Under the pieces are notes generated by a model that had not been told where the DNA came from, did not search any database, and saw nothing but the letters and a program-made list of their open reading frames with translations. 64,000 nucleotides of DNA, taken from positions 620,001 to 684,000 of the forward strand of contig NZ_JAUCES010000005.1 of assembly GCF_030348825.1 (NCBI RefSeq), given 5' to 3'. Made by a program: the position numbers and the translations under genes. This DNA comes from Fictibacillus sp. b24 (GTDB lineage: Bacteria > Bacillota > Bacilli > Bacillales > Fictibacillaceae). Below are positions 54,032 to 62,551 of this stretch, one piece after another (position 1 is the stretch's first letter; every line of letters starts with the position of its first letter).

Positions 54032-54159
54032 GTTGATTTGCGTTCCAGGCGATCGCTTTCCGGGGGGCGTGCGGTGAGCCACCTAGCGCCTTGCGCTGTT
54101 AGGTGTCTCACCTGTCCCGCTGATCCCCCAGGAGTCTCGCGCCTTACACTCCAATCAAC
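54032..54159. repeat. Palindromic intergenic repeat, copy 4
   Basis: About 128 bp from GTTGATTTGCGTTCCAGGC to CCAATCAAC, inverted relative to the copies at 12921 and 41561. It contains GGTGAGCCACCTAGCGCC and GGTGTCTCACCTGTCCCGC. It separates the permease block from the intracellular hydrolase genes. Confidence 0.9.
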
Positions 54160-54246
54160 TTATCAATGATGCAAAACCAAAACCTTTATACAATCCACGA
54201 TCTTTTATAGAAAAATTCAAAATTAAAGATAGAGAGGGGAATAACG

Positions 54247-55467
54247 ATGGATACACAGAAACTATTGGACCTTGAAGCAAAAGGATGCTTTGATTTTTTT
54301 TGGAACGAAGCAAACACGGATAAAAATAGCCCGGGATATGGGTTGATCCTGGATCAGTCAGCGAATAAAAAAGTAGCAAGTATCGCATCAAACGGGTTCG
54401 GTCTTACTGCGATCATCATCGGGATTGAGCGTGGCTGGATCACGAAAGAAGAAGGCTACGAACGAACGAAAGGTACGCTAGAGACATTTCTGAACAACGT
54501 GGAACATGCGAGCGGCTTCTTTTACCACTTCTTAAACATGCAAACAGCGAAGAAAAACGAAGAGTGGTACGATTGTGCGTCGATCATCGATACCGGAATC
54601 TTTTTGTGTGGTGCCGTAACATCTGCTGAATACTTTGGCGGAGAGATCGCGGAACTGTTCGAGAAAATCTATGCTCGCATCGACTGGAATGTATACTATG
54701 ATGAGCCGGTCAATCAGTTCTTCATGGGCTATAACCCAGAAACAGGCGGTTTCCACCATTGGGACATGTACGCAGAACAGATGATGACATACGTACTCGG
54801 CGTGGCTTCACCTACCCATCCGGTTCCTGCAAAAATTTATGAAGGGTTTGAACGCAGAAAAGGAACGTACAAAGATTACGAGTACATCCATGCACCAGGA
54901 AACGCGATGTTCGTTCACCAATATTCGCATGCGTTCATCGATTTTAGAAATATCGTCGACGGAGACGGAATCAACTGGTTCGAGAACTCGGTAAAAGCAT
55001 CCCTTGCGAACCGTGCGTTTTGTAAAGAAAAATCGAGTGAGTTCAAGACGTATCACGAGAACGCGTGGGGATTAACAGCTTGTGCAAGTCCTACCGGCTA
55101 CCGTGTTCCAGGTGCTCCTCCTTATTACGAAGGGTGTACGCCTGAGCTTGAAGGTACGATCGCCCCAACAGGAGCTGGGGGTTCAATCGTGTTTACGCCA
55201 GAAGAGTCGATCTCAGCGATGAAGTACTTTTATGAAGAACATCCAAAGCTTTGGGGTGAGTATGGTTTTCAAGATTCTTATAACCTGGATGTAACCCCAG
55301 CATGGTATGCAGACCATGTCATCGGAATCGACAAGGGTATCACGCTTCTCATGATCGAAAACTATCAATCAGGTCTCGTGTGGGATCTGTTTATGAAAAA
55401 CAAGTATGTGAAACAAGGTGCTGACCTGTTAGGTTGGAAAAAGACAGAAGGAAGTCCGGCAAAATGA
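54247..55467 (+). CDS. Glucoamylase-like (PF10091) intracellular glycoside hydrolase
   Basis: A 406-residue soluble enzyme with an (alpha/alpha) barrel pattern: DLEAKGCFDFFWNEAN, IASNGFGLTAIIIGIERGWITKEEG, SGFFYHFL, ASIIDTGIFLCGAVTSAEYF, GFHHWDMYAEQMMTYVL, ENAWGLTACASPTGY, and PTGAGGSIVFTPEESISAMKYF. Some PF10091 relatives are GH144 endo-beta-1,2-glucanases, but the activity of this one is not fixed by sequence. Unlike many relatives it has no signal peptide, so it would act on imported material. It overlaps the second GH35 gene by 4 bp. Confidence 0.8.
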   Translation: MDTQKLLDLEAKGCFDFFWNEANTDKNSPGYGLILDQSANKKVASIASNGFGLTAIIIGIERGWITKEEGYERTKGTLETFLNNVEHASGFFYHFLNMQTAKKNEEWYDCASIIDTGIFLCGAVTSAEYFGGEIAELFEKIYARIDWNVYYDEPVNQFFMGYNPETGGFHHWDMYAEQMMTYVLGVASPTHPVPAKIYEGFERRKGTYKDYEYIHAPGNAMFVHQYSHAFIDFRNIVDGDGINWFENSVKASLANRAFCKEKSSEFKTYHENAWGLTACASPTGYRVPGAPPYYEGCTPELEGTIAPTGAGGSIVFTPEESISAMKYFYEEHPKLWGEYGFQDSYNLDVTPAWYADHVIGIDKGITLLMIENYQSGLVWDLFMKNKYVKQGADLLGWKKTEGSPAK

Positions 55468-57875
55468 TTGATATTAAGAACAAACAGATCATCATCGACG
55501 GTAAGCCCGTTCTGATCACGTGCGGTGAGATTCATTACTACCGTCTTGATAAAAGTGATTGGCAAGACCGGTTGGACAAGTTAAAAGAAACAGGATGTAA
55601 CGCCGTGGCCACTTATGTGCCTTGGCTTTGGCATGAGCCGGTCGAAGGGCAGTTTGATTTTACGGGTAAAACACGTCCTGAAACAGACCTTGCCGGGTTC
55701 ATCGACCTGTGTACGGAAAACGGCTTTTATTTCTTCGTTCGCCCAGGTCCATTTATCATGGCCGAGATGAAAAATGAAGGACTGCCATATTGGGTGTACG
55801 AAAAGCATCCTGAAATCATTCCGGTAGGCTGGGACGGGAGCGAGCCAACCACGCCGACCGTGGATTATCTCGCACCAGGATTTTTACAAGAAGTTCGTAA
55901 GTATTATGAAAAAGTGATGGAAGTTGTCACGCCGCGCATCTATCCGAACGGCGGAAAAATCATTGCGTTTCAGCTTGATAACGAGATCGGAATGCTGTCC
56001 TGGGTGAGCAACACACCCGATTTGACAGACAATGTGCTGAACGATTTCTCAAATTGGTTGTGCGAACGATACGGCGATAACGTTTCTGATCGCTATCCGT
56101 TTTCGTTGGAAGAAAGTGCTGAGCGAAATGCTGCATTCCGTTCTCCGAAAGAAGAGTATGCGGCACAGCTGTTAAAAGATCTTGGCTATTACATGCGCTA
56201 TCGATTCGCAAAATATATCTCGATTTTAAGAGAGTACGCAGAAGAGTTCGGGGTGAAAGACATTCCGTTCGTCGTAAACATCCACGGAACAGGTGGAGGA
56301 CGAGGCTTCACGTATCCGATCGGAATCAGTCAGCTTTATGAAACGTATAACCAAGCACCTGGATACATCTCTGGCTCTGATATTTATTTTGGCGATCTTG
56401 ACATGAAAACGTTTCAAGATCTCTATATCATCAACGGTCTGATGGAAGCCGTTCATAACGAAGATCAACCGTTAACGTCTGTTGAGTTCAACTGTGGTGA
56501 CGGAAACTTTGGTGAGACGCTAGGTGAGCGCTATGATCCATCAGCGGCAGATTTTAAATTTAGAATGTGTCTTGCTCAAGGAAACCGACTGATCAACTAT
56601 TATCTGTTTGCCGGCGGGAAAAATACTAGGCTCGATACGCTAGTTGACGACGGAAACGACCGCATCGCCTCAACAGGTGAACGCCATGGTTTTGCGGCAC
56701 CAATCGGTCCAGAAGGCGACTACAACTATACGTTCCCGCGCATGTCACGCGTGAACCAAAGTGTGATGGCAGTAAGTGATAAGCTTGCGCAAATGGACGA
56801 AGAGCGTGATGATGTATCGTTCGCGTTCATTCCGGACTATTACATGACAGAATATCGGTATCCGAAGAGTGAAGTGATGCGAGAGATCCTCTCGAACATC
56901 GAGGCAAACCGCGGTGCTGGTGCTTGGGAGATCATGGGTCGTGCAATGTTGCTCAACGGTTATCGGTTTACAGCGGTTGATGTTCAGAACAAACCGCTTG
57001 ATGTGACAAAAACACCCGTCCTCGCGTTACCGTCTGCTCGTTATATGGACAGTGCGATTCAGCAGAAGCTCGTAAACTATTTAAACGATGGCGGAAAAAT
57101 TCTTCTATATGGTGAGGTTTCACTTTTTGATATGGAAGGGAAGGAATGTACGATTCTAGCGGATGCGCTTGGAGTAACAAGCAAGGGTTATCACCGTGAC
57201 CGCTACAAAAACTATCTTTCTATTTATGGAGACAATTGGGCGTCGGGGCAGCCAGAGATTCGATCTGGTTTTGCGCAAGGGTTTGAAGTAGCAGAAGGTG
57301 TGACTCCGATTTTACGAGTGTACGGATCAAATGATGTGTGCGGTTTTGAATCTGAGGTCGGTAACGGGTGTGCAATCGTTGTAGCAGGATCTTACCGTTG
57401 CGATCTGCCGTTCTTTAAAAAAGCGCTTGAACGATTGGGTTCACGTGCGAAGCTCACTAACGACTGTCATTATCACGGAATCTTTATGACCTCTACCTCT
57501 AATGTTGACGGTGAACGGTTCATCCATCTTCTGAACCTGGATGGATTTGATAAGGAATTCACCATTTATGAAGATGGAGAAGCGTTGTTTGGTGGAAGGA
57601 AACTGTTGTTGCAGAGCAAGGACGGTGTGATGCTGCCTGTGAATCTAGCAGTAGGCAACGCGAAGATAGCTTACGCGACAGCAGAGATTACAGGTGTGAG
57701 TGCGGATCATATTGATTTCCGCTTAACACAGGTGGAAGATGTGATCGCGTTTGATAGTGGAACGAAGATTTTACCGAGTGAAGATTATGTAATTGAAGAA
57801 AATAATGAGTTGACGCTCGTTCGCAGCAAGAAACACGCAAAAGTGGATGATCAGTTGCGGATTTTGGTGGGATAG
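55464..57875 (+). CDS. Glycoside hydrolase family 35 beta-galactosidase (second)
   Basis: An 803-residue cytosolic GH35 enzyme. It has TCGEIHYYRLDKSDWQDRL, VATYVPWLWHEPVEG, FVRPGPFIMAEM, the acid/base Glu174 in FQLDNEIGM and the nucleophile Glu341 in SVEFNCGDGN. C-terminal beta domains follow. I chose the ATG at 55464, which overlaps the preceding stop as ATGA, with AAGGAAG upstream. Being coupled to the PF10091 gene, the pair probably trims the same imported oligosaccharide. A terminator follows. Confidence 0.9.
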   Translation: MIDIKNKQIIIDGKPVLITCGEIHYYRLDKSDWQDRLDKLKETGCNAVATYVPWLWHEPVEGQFDFTGKTRPETDLAGFIDLCTENGFYFFVRPGPFIMAEMKNEGLPYWVYEKHPEIIPVGWDGSEPTTPTVDYLAPGFLQEVRKYYEKVMEVVTPRIYPNGGKIIAFQLDNEIGMLSWVSNTPDLTDNVLNDFSNWLCERYGDNVSDRYPFSLEESAERNAAFRSPKEEYAAQLLKDLGYYMRYRFAKYISILREYAEEFGVKDIPFVVNIHGTGGGRGFTYPIGISQLYETYNQAPGYISGSDIYFGDLDMKTFQDLYIINGLMEAVHNEDQPLTSVEFNCGDGNFGETLGERYDPSAADFKFRMCLAQGNRLINYYLFAGGKNTRLDTLVDDGNDRIASTGERHGFAAPIGPEGDYNYTFPRMSRVNQSVMAVSDKLAQMDEERDDVSFAFIPDYYMTEYRYPKSEVMREILSNIEANRGAGAWEIMGRAMLLNGYRFTAVDVQNKPLDVTKTPVLALPSARYMDSAIQQKLVNYLNDGGKILLYGEVSLFDMEGKECTILADALGVTSKGYHRDRYKNYLSIYGDNWASGQPEIRSGFAQGFEVAEGVTPILRVYGSNDVCGFESEVGNGCAIVVAGSYRCDLPFFKKALERLGSRAKLTNDCHYHGIFMTSTSNVDGERFIHLLNLDGFDKEFTIYEDGEALFGGRKLLLQSKDGVMLPVNLAVGNAKIAYATAEITGVSADHIDFRLTQVEDVIAFDSGTKILPSEDYVIEENNELTLVRSKKHAKVDDQLRILVG

Positions 57876-57882
57876 TTAGGTA

Positions 57883-57910
57883 AGACTGCTCTTTTGGAGC
57901 AGTCTTTTTC
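57883..57910 (+). terminator. Terminator of the PF10091-GH35 operon
   Basis: The stem AGACTGCTC paired with GAGCAGTCT, with a 5-nt loop and a T-run. Confidence 0.92.
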
Positions 57911-57930
57911 TATTTTTAGATTGTTAATTG

Positions 57931-58253
57931 TTAGGAGTCAGCTTTTTGTATTTAGGTGAAAAGTTAATCATAGAAGTTAAAAATAGACACAAAAAAGTGT
58001 ATATAATTGAACATTATTCTAATTTATAGCTATTGTAAGCATCTTCAAACTTTTTATAGAGAAAATATTGGTAAATTTTATGCGGACTACCAGTGATATT
58101 GGGCGCTTGAGCGAAAAGGAAGGCAGTTGGAGCGAAACGCATTGTTGTTGGAGCGAAAACAGAGGTTCACTGAGCGAAACGGAGGATCTATTGAGCGAAA
58201 AGAGCCCACGTCTGCGCGAACGTGGAATAAATATAAGAACACGTACCGTAAAA
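57931..58253. repeat. 320-bp intergenic repeat carrying 21-bp GAGCGAAA array, copy 4
   Basis: GAGCGAAA starts at 58109, 58130, 58151, 58172 and 58193, with a degenerate unit at 58214, an exact 21-bp period, followed by ACGTGG...ACACGTACCGTAAA. The whole segment aligns with 38540-38855, including about 175 bp before the array. An open frame (58068-58304) reads (L/W)SExxxx heptads. Confidence 0.93.
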
Positions 58254-58317
58254 CGAATAAATATATTTACGGAACTCTTCTTAACTGGTATAAATTACCT
58301 ATAGGGGAGCGGTGAAA

Positions 58318-58758
58318 ATGGATGTGTTAAAGAAAAACAGCAAAATAAGAAGGAATTCTATCGCTACAATCGGCGTTACTGTTATTGTGACAAGCTATTT
58401 GAATGAATGGTGGATTTATGTGTTGTCCTGTTTGTTGCTAATAGGCGTCCTTCGTTATGAATCGAGTCAAGAGTTAAAGCGCTTTTTTAAATCGATTTGG
58501 TTTGTGTATTTTGCTGGGTTTATCCTTCTTCTCGCAGGTGGGGCAGACCGTGAAATGACCTTGGAGGTTTTGGGTAACGTTGCTTTAGTTGCGGGGTTCT
58601 TTTTCCCTATATTTATCGTAGGAATCTCTGTCATTCCTTATTTTCAAATCAAATGGCTTCTACCCTATGAAATGAGAACATTTAAACGAGCAGCAAGCTA
58701 TGTCTTTTTTGGATGGCTGCTTTTTCTGATTATGCTTATTGGATTAATGCATCCATAA
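58318..58758 (+). CDS. Small membrane protein of unknown function
   Basis: A 146-residue protein with four hydrophobic segments (about 20-50, 62-80, 88-112 and 122-143) and a basic N-terminus (MDVLKKNSKIRRN). I do not recognise a family. I chose the ATG at 58318, 9 nt after AGGGGA; a GTG six bases earlier is possible. It stands alone between a periodic array and the convergent GH3 gene. Nothing links it to sugar metabolism except position. Confidence 0.65.
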   Translation: MDVLKKNSKIRRNSIATIGVTVIVTSYLNEWWIYVLSCLLLIGVLRYESSQELKRFFKSIWFVYFAGFILLLAGGADREMTLEVLGNVALVAGFFFPIFIVGISVIPYFQIKWLLPYEMRTFKRAASYVFFGWLLFLIMLIGLMHP

Positions 58759-58762
58759 AAAG

Positions 58763-58785
58763 GGACTTCTCAAAACGAGAAGTCC
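58763..58785. terminator. Hairpin between convergent genes
   Basis: A perfect 9-bp stem, GGACTTCTC paired with GAGAAGTCC, with a 5-nt loop. It lies between the small membrane gene and the GH3 gene. It has an A-run on its left side and only a weak T-run on the right, so it serves best as terminator for the minus-strand GH3 gene. Confidence 0.65.
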
Positions 58786-58795
58786 ACAATTTCTA

Positions 58796-60967
58796 TTACT
58801 TTACTAATTTAAACGGAACACTTACCACATCATGGCTGTTCTTTCCGATAAACGCCTCAAACTTGCCAGCATCACTCTTAAACTCAAGGTTTTCATGGTG
58901 GTAGCGAAGCATTTCCTCTGTGATCTCGAACGTAACTTCAAGAGATGCGCCTGGCTCAAGAACAATCTTCTTATAGCCTTTCAACTCTTTTACTGGACGA
59001 ACAACATCACCTGCAATATCACGAATATACAGCTGAACAAGCTCTTCACCAGCAACATCCCCTGTATTTGTAACGGTTACCGAAGCCGCAATGGATCCAT
59101 CCTCCGTCAACACATCATTAGACAGCTTCACATCGTCATACTTGAACTCTGTATAGCTCAACCCGAAACCGAACGGGAACAGAGGCTCGTTCGGAATGTC
59201 CAGATAGTGTGACAGATAGCGCTCTTTATTGTCAGGAGTCGGCTGTGGACGACCTGTGTTGAAGTGGTTGTAATAAACGGGTACCTGTCCAACAGAGTAC
59301 GGGAACGACATCGATAAACGTCCAGACGGATTCACGTCTCCGAATAAAAGATCCGCGATGGCAGCACCCGCTTCAGTCCCTGGATACCAAGCTTCCAGCA
59401 CAGCGTCTACTTGATCTGCAACACCATGCAGGTCAAGCGGTCGGCCGTTAAACAGAACAGTCACGACGGGCTTGCCTAACTTTTTCATTTCCTGAATCAG
59501 TTGAAGCTGAGGTTCAGGCAGACTAATGTCAGCACGGCAACCCGCTTCACCGCTCATGAATGAAGCTTCTCCAAGTGCCAACACGATTACGTCCGCATCA
59601 CTTGCAACACGAACCGCTTTTTCCAATTGCTCAGCCGTTACTGACTCAACCTCACAACCATCCGCAACAGTTAAAAGAGAAGGATCAGCCAACTTATTTA
59701 ATAGACCCGTGTCTACTTTTACCACGTCATCATAAGCACCTTGCCAAGACCATGGTCCCATCAGATCGCCATTTGTAGCAAAAGGTCCGATAAGTGCAAT
59801 TTTTTGCGTCGATTGAAGAGGAAGAACGTTACCTTCATTTTTCAAAAGTACACAAGATTTCGCAGCAAGTTCACGAGCTACATCACGGTGCTCATCACAC
59901 AAAATAACTTCCTCCGCACGCTTCTCATCAGCACCGCGATACGGATCCTCAAAAAGTCCGAGCTTCTGCTTCAACGTTAAAATACGTTCTACTGATTCAT
60001 CAACTAGAGATTCAGATAACTTGCCGCTTTCCACGAGCTCTTTCACGTGGTCGATGTAGCACGTTGTCATCATCTCGATGTCAACACCAGCAGTGAGCGC
60101 TTTATATGCCGCTTCTGCTTCGTCTTCAGCCACACCGTGCGGAAGCTGCTCTTTTACAGCACCCCAGTCCGAGATAATCACACCGTTAAAGCCCCACTCA
60201 TCACGAAGAAGATCGCGCATCAGCTTCTTGTTCGCCGTTGCCGGAATACCGTCTACCGTGTTGAACGCCGTCATCACCATCTCACAGCCCTCATCGAGTG
60301 CGGCTTTATAAGCAGGCAGATAAGATTCGCGAAGCTGGCGTTCAGACATGTTCACCGTATTGTAATCGCGTCCGCCTTCAGGTGCACCGTATGCCGCAAA
60401 GTGTTTTACACAAGCAGCCACGCGGTCTTTGTCGTTCGTTAAATCCGTTCCTTGAAAACCACGAACGAATGCGCGTGCAAACTCACTGTTCAGGAAACCA
60501 TCTTCACCCGTTGATTCCATCACACGGCCCCAGCGCGGGTCACGAACTAGGTCGACCATTGGCGCGAACGTAACGTGAACACCAGAAACGGAAGCTTCTT
60601 TTGCAGCGATCTCTGCACTCTTTTCAGCTAGATCAATATCCCACGAACAACCAATCGCAAGAGGGACAGGAAAGATCGTCTTAAAACCATGTACGATATC
60701 AGCCATCATCAATAAAGGAATGCCATGACGGTTTTCTTTTAAATGTGCGTCTTGAATGTTTCTCGTCTCACGAGCTCCTGATCCACCAAGAACAGACCCT
60801 GTATTGCGGATCACTTCATCCGAAATCCCCATCTCCTGCATGGGACCCGTGATAAAGCCTTGATCAGATGAACCTTTAAAGAAAGGGGTAGCAAGCTGAA
60901 CCAACTGGCTAATCTTTTCTTCTAATGTCATGTCTTGAATTAAATGTTGCACGTTCTGCTTAAGCAT
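58796..60967 (-). CDS. Glycoside hydrolase family 3 beta-glucosidase
   Basis: A 723-residue cytosolic GH3 enzyme (BglX-like). The N-terminal barrel carries DMTLEEKISQLVQLATPF, HGIPLLMMADIVHGFKTIFPVP, FAPMVDLVRDPRWGRVMESTGED, KHFAAYGAPEGGRDYNTVNMSE and the nucleophile Asp in GVIISDWGAV. A GH3 C-terminal domain (ALIGPFATNGDLMGPWSW; GEAGCRADISLPEPQLQLI) and a fibronectin-like domain (PFGFGLSYTEFKYDDVKLS) follow. I chose the ATG behind AGGAGGTAC; a longer frame would cross the promoter. It cleaves terminal beta-glucose. Its promoter carries the same LacI-type operator as the first GH35 gene. Confidence 0.92.
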   Translation of the reverse strand: MLKQNVQHLIQDMTLEEKISQLVQLATPFFKGSSDQGFITGPMQEMGISDEVIRNTGSVLGGSGARETRNIQDAHLKENRHGIPLLMMADIVHGFKTIFPVPLAIGCSWDIDLAEKSAEIAAKEASVSGVHVTFAPMVDLVRDPRWGRVMESTGEDGFLNSEFARAFVRGFQGTDLTNDKDRVAACVKHFAAYGAPEGGRDYNTVNMSERQLRESYLPAYKAALDEGCEMVMTAFNTVDGIPATANKKLMRDLLRDEWGFNGVIISDWGAVKEQLPHGVAEDEAEAAYKALTAGVDIEMMTTCYIDHVKELVESGKLSESLVDESVERILTLKQKLGLFEDPYRGADEKRAEEVILCDEHRDVARELAAKSCVLLKNEGNVLPLQSTQKIALIGPFATNGDLMGPWSWQGAYDDVVKVDTGLLNKLADPSLLTVADGCEVESVTAEQLEKAVRVASDADVIVLALGEASFMSGEAGCRADISLPEPQLQLIQEMKKLGKPVVTVLFNGRPLDLHGVADQVDAVLEAWYPGTEAGAAIADLLFGDVNPSGRLSMSFPYSVGQVPVYYNHFNTGRPQPTPDNKERYLSHYLDIPNEPLFPFGFGLSYTEFKYDDVKLSNDVLTEDGSIAASVTVTNTGDVAGEELVQLYIRDIAGDVVRPVKELKGYKKIVLEPGASLEVTFEITEEMLRYHHENLEFKSDAGKFEAFIGKNSHDVVSVPFKLVK

Positions 60968-61014
60968 AAAGAAAGTACCTCCTGGATATCTTTTAAATGT
61001 ATAATGGTGAGCTA

Positions 61015-61030
61015 ATCGAAACGTTTCGAT
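61015..61030. promoter_or_regulatory. LacI-type operator downstream of the GH3 promoter
   Basis: ATCGAAACGTTTCGAT is a perfect 16-bp palindrome, identical to the core of the 30-bp palindrome at 39038. It lies just downstream of the GH3 -10 element, on the minus strand's leader. Confidence 0.85.
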
Positions 61031-61046
61031 AAATCTGTTAATAAAA

Positions 61047-61093
61047 ATTATAAGCGCTTTCATTTTGAGAGTCAATGAAAAATCGAAACGATT
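61047..61093 (-). promoter_or_regulatory. GH3 promoter with cre-like site and upstream half-operator
   Basis: On the minus strand, TTGACT (61075-61070), a 17-bp spacer and TATAAT (61052-61047). A cre-like TATAAGCGCTTTCA (61049-61062, one mismatch) overlaps the spacer and -10. AATCGAAACGATT (61081-61093), a related inverted repeat, lies just upstream of the -35. Confidence 0.8.
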
Positions 61094-61157
61094 CACTAGA
61101 AAATAAAGAGGACTAAAAAGAGGTGGCATCTATCAGTTAGTGGTCGATAAAAAAACA

Positions 61158-61182
61158 AAAACCCGGTCTCGATACCGGGTTT
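61158..61182 (-). terminator. Terminator of the small gene at 61184
   Basis: The stem AACCCGGT paired with ACCGGGTT is followed on the minus strand by a T-rich run. It sits directly after the stop codon. Confidence 0.85.
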
Positions 61183-61183
61183 C

Positions 61184-61411
61184 TCATTTTACTAGTTTAA
61201 TTAGTTTAGCATCACGTTCTTGTCTTTCCTTTTCATCCGCTAGGTCATACTTCTTCAAAAGATGAAAGACTTCGTTTAAGTAGTCTTGATCAGCATCAGC
61301 AGATAAAGAATCGCCAACCTCAATCACCAGTTCACGCGGCATAAAAGCTGATTGTTCGGCTAGCTTTTGCTTCACATCTTCTAACGTGTGGTCAATCGTG
61401 CATTTGCCCAT
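61184..61411 (-). CDS. Small cytosolic protein of unknown function
   Basis: A 75-residue charged, mostly helical protein opening MGKCTIDHTLEDVKQKLAEQ and rich in Asp, Glu and Lys. I do not recognise a family. It has a strong GAGGGGGG ribosome site and its own terminator, which support it as a real monocistronic gene. Confidence 0.7.
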   Translation of the reverse strand: MGKCTIDHTLEDVKQKLAEQSAFMPRELVIEVGDSLSADADQDYLNEVFHLLKKYDLADEKERQERDAKLIKLVK

Positions 61412-61550
61412 TTTAAAAATACCCCCCTCTATATGTAGCTGTAATTAGTGAAGAAATCGTATCATAGATCAGGTGCTGGTGAAAGAATAGTGTCTTGACT
61501 AGGATTCATGTTACGCTAATTAGGATATAAAAATAATGGAGGTGTTAAAC

Positions 61551-62075
61551 ATGCGTTTAAAAGGTAAAAAAGTGCTGAGTCTTGTGCACCATGATTTTGA
61601 GGATCTAGAATTGTGGTATCCCATTCTTCGATTACGTGAAGAAGGAGCAGTGGTGGAACTTGCCGGTGAGAAGGCAGGAGAAACATACATTGGAAAATAC
61701 GGTGTTCCCGCAGAAGCCAATTTTGCTTTTGGTGATGTGGATGCGAGTCAATATGACGCGATCCTCGTTCCTGGCGGATGGGCACCAGACAAGCTGCGCC
61801 GTTTTCCAGAAGTGATCGCCATGGTTCAGCATATGGAGGAACAGCAGAAGCCGATCGGCCAGATCTGCCATGCCGGCTGGGTTCTCGTATCGGCAAAAGT
61901 ACTAGATGGTAAAAAAGTGACAAGCACGCCAGGAATCAAGGATGATATGGAGAACGCTGGTGCTGAGTGGATCGATGAACCAGTTGTGGTTGATGGCCAT
62001 CTCGTTTCTAGCCGCCGTCCGCCAGATCTGCCGGACTATATGAGAGAGTTTGTTGCAGTTTTGGAAAAGAAATGA
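61551..62075 (+). CDS. DJ-1/PfpI family protein (YfkM-like general stress protein)
   Basis: A 174-residue protein of the DJ-1/PfpI superfamily. It opens KKVLSLVHHDFEDLELWYP, has the LVPGGWAPDKLRR turn, and the nucleophile-elbow Cys in GQICHAGWVLVSA, with VVDGHLVSSRRPPDLPDY near the end. Members are called intracellular proteases or glyoxalase/deglycase-type stress proteins; B. subtilis YfkM is a general stress protein. I chose the ATG at 61551 behind GGAGGTG; an earlier in-frame ATG overlaps that ribosome site. A terminator follows. Confidence 0.85.
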   Translation: MRLKGKKVLSLVHHDFEDLELWYPILRLREEGAVVELAGEKAGETYIGKYGVPAEANFAFGDVDASQYDAILVPGGWAPDKLRRFPEVIAMVQHMEEQQKPIGQICHAGWVLVSAKVLDGKKVTSTPGIKDDMENAGAEWIDEPVVVDGHLVSSRRPPDLPDYMREFVAVLEKK

Positions 62076-62090
62076 TGTCATGTAGAGGTG

Positions 62091-62124
62091 AACACCCGAG
62101 TTTTATAAAATTCGGGTGTTTTTC
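62091..62124 (+). terminator. Terminator of the DJ-1/PfpI gene
   Basis: The stem AACACCCGA paired with TTCGGGTGTT is followed by a T-run. Confidence 0.9.
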
Positions 62125-62223
62125 TTTTGTTTTTGGAACGAGTTATTGTGTTTAAGTGATTTGTTTTAACAGCAGATGACCACCATGATTTTTGATATGA
62201 TGAGATTGAAGGAGGTGAGCAAG

Positions 62224-62346
62224 GTGAGCGACCGAGAATTGTTAGAACAAATCTTTGAATTGAATAAACAAATTCATCAAACAATCCTAGAAATAAAAGA
62301 CGATTTGGCTGAATTGCTGAACAAGACCTCGAAATCTTCCAACTAA
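62224..62346 (+). CDS. Small 40-residue coiled-coil-like protein
   Basis: A GTG start 8 nt after AAGGAGGTGA, a near-complete complement of the 16S rRNA tail. The product reads MSDRELLEQIFELNKQIHQT and continues with an acidic-basic helix (LEIKDDLAELLNK) to a Ser-rich end. The spacing of hydrophobic residues (Leu, Ile at a/d positions) fits an amphipathic or coiled-coil helix. It has no recognised family. The very strong ribosome site is the main support for translation. Confidence 0.6.
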   Translation: MSDRELLEQIFELNKQIHQTILEIKDDLAELLNKTSKSSN

Positions 62347-62551
62347 AACAGAATTAATGATCCTCTAGATAAAATCGCTACAAAAACAAAATCCCATCCA
62401 ACCAGGTACACAATTTTATAAAAACAGAAACCTGACGCTTCATGACGACGGGGTTTCTAATGTTAACATCACTTTTAAAACCGAGTTCCCAACCCACCAC
62501 AATCTCTATACACTACTAACACGTATTCCTTTACCGTTAGGAGTGACTGAC
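62347..62551. other. Intergenic gap before the lyase gene
   Basis: This stretch has no gene. A 7-bp stem, AGAAACC paired with GGTTTCT (62425-62456), with a large loop could be a weak terminator for the small gene upstream, but it lacks a T-run. No clear promoter is visible by eye. Confidence 0.4.

Noticed and set aside
60968-61129. N-terminal extension of the GH3 enzyme
   Set aside because: It crosses the promoter, operator and cre site, and the ATG at 60967 has a strong AGGAGG site.
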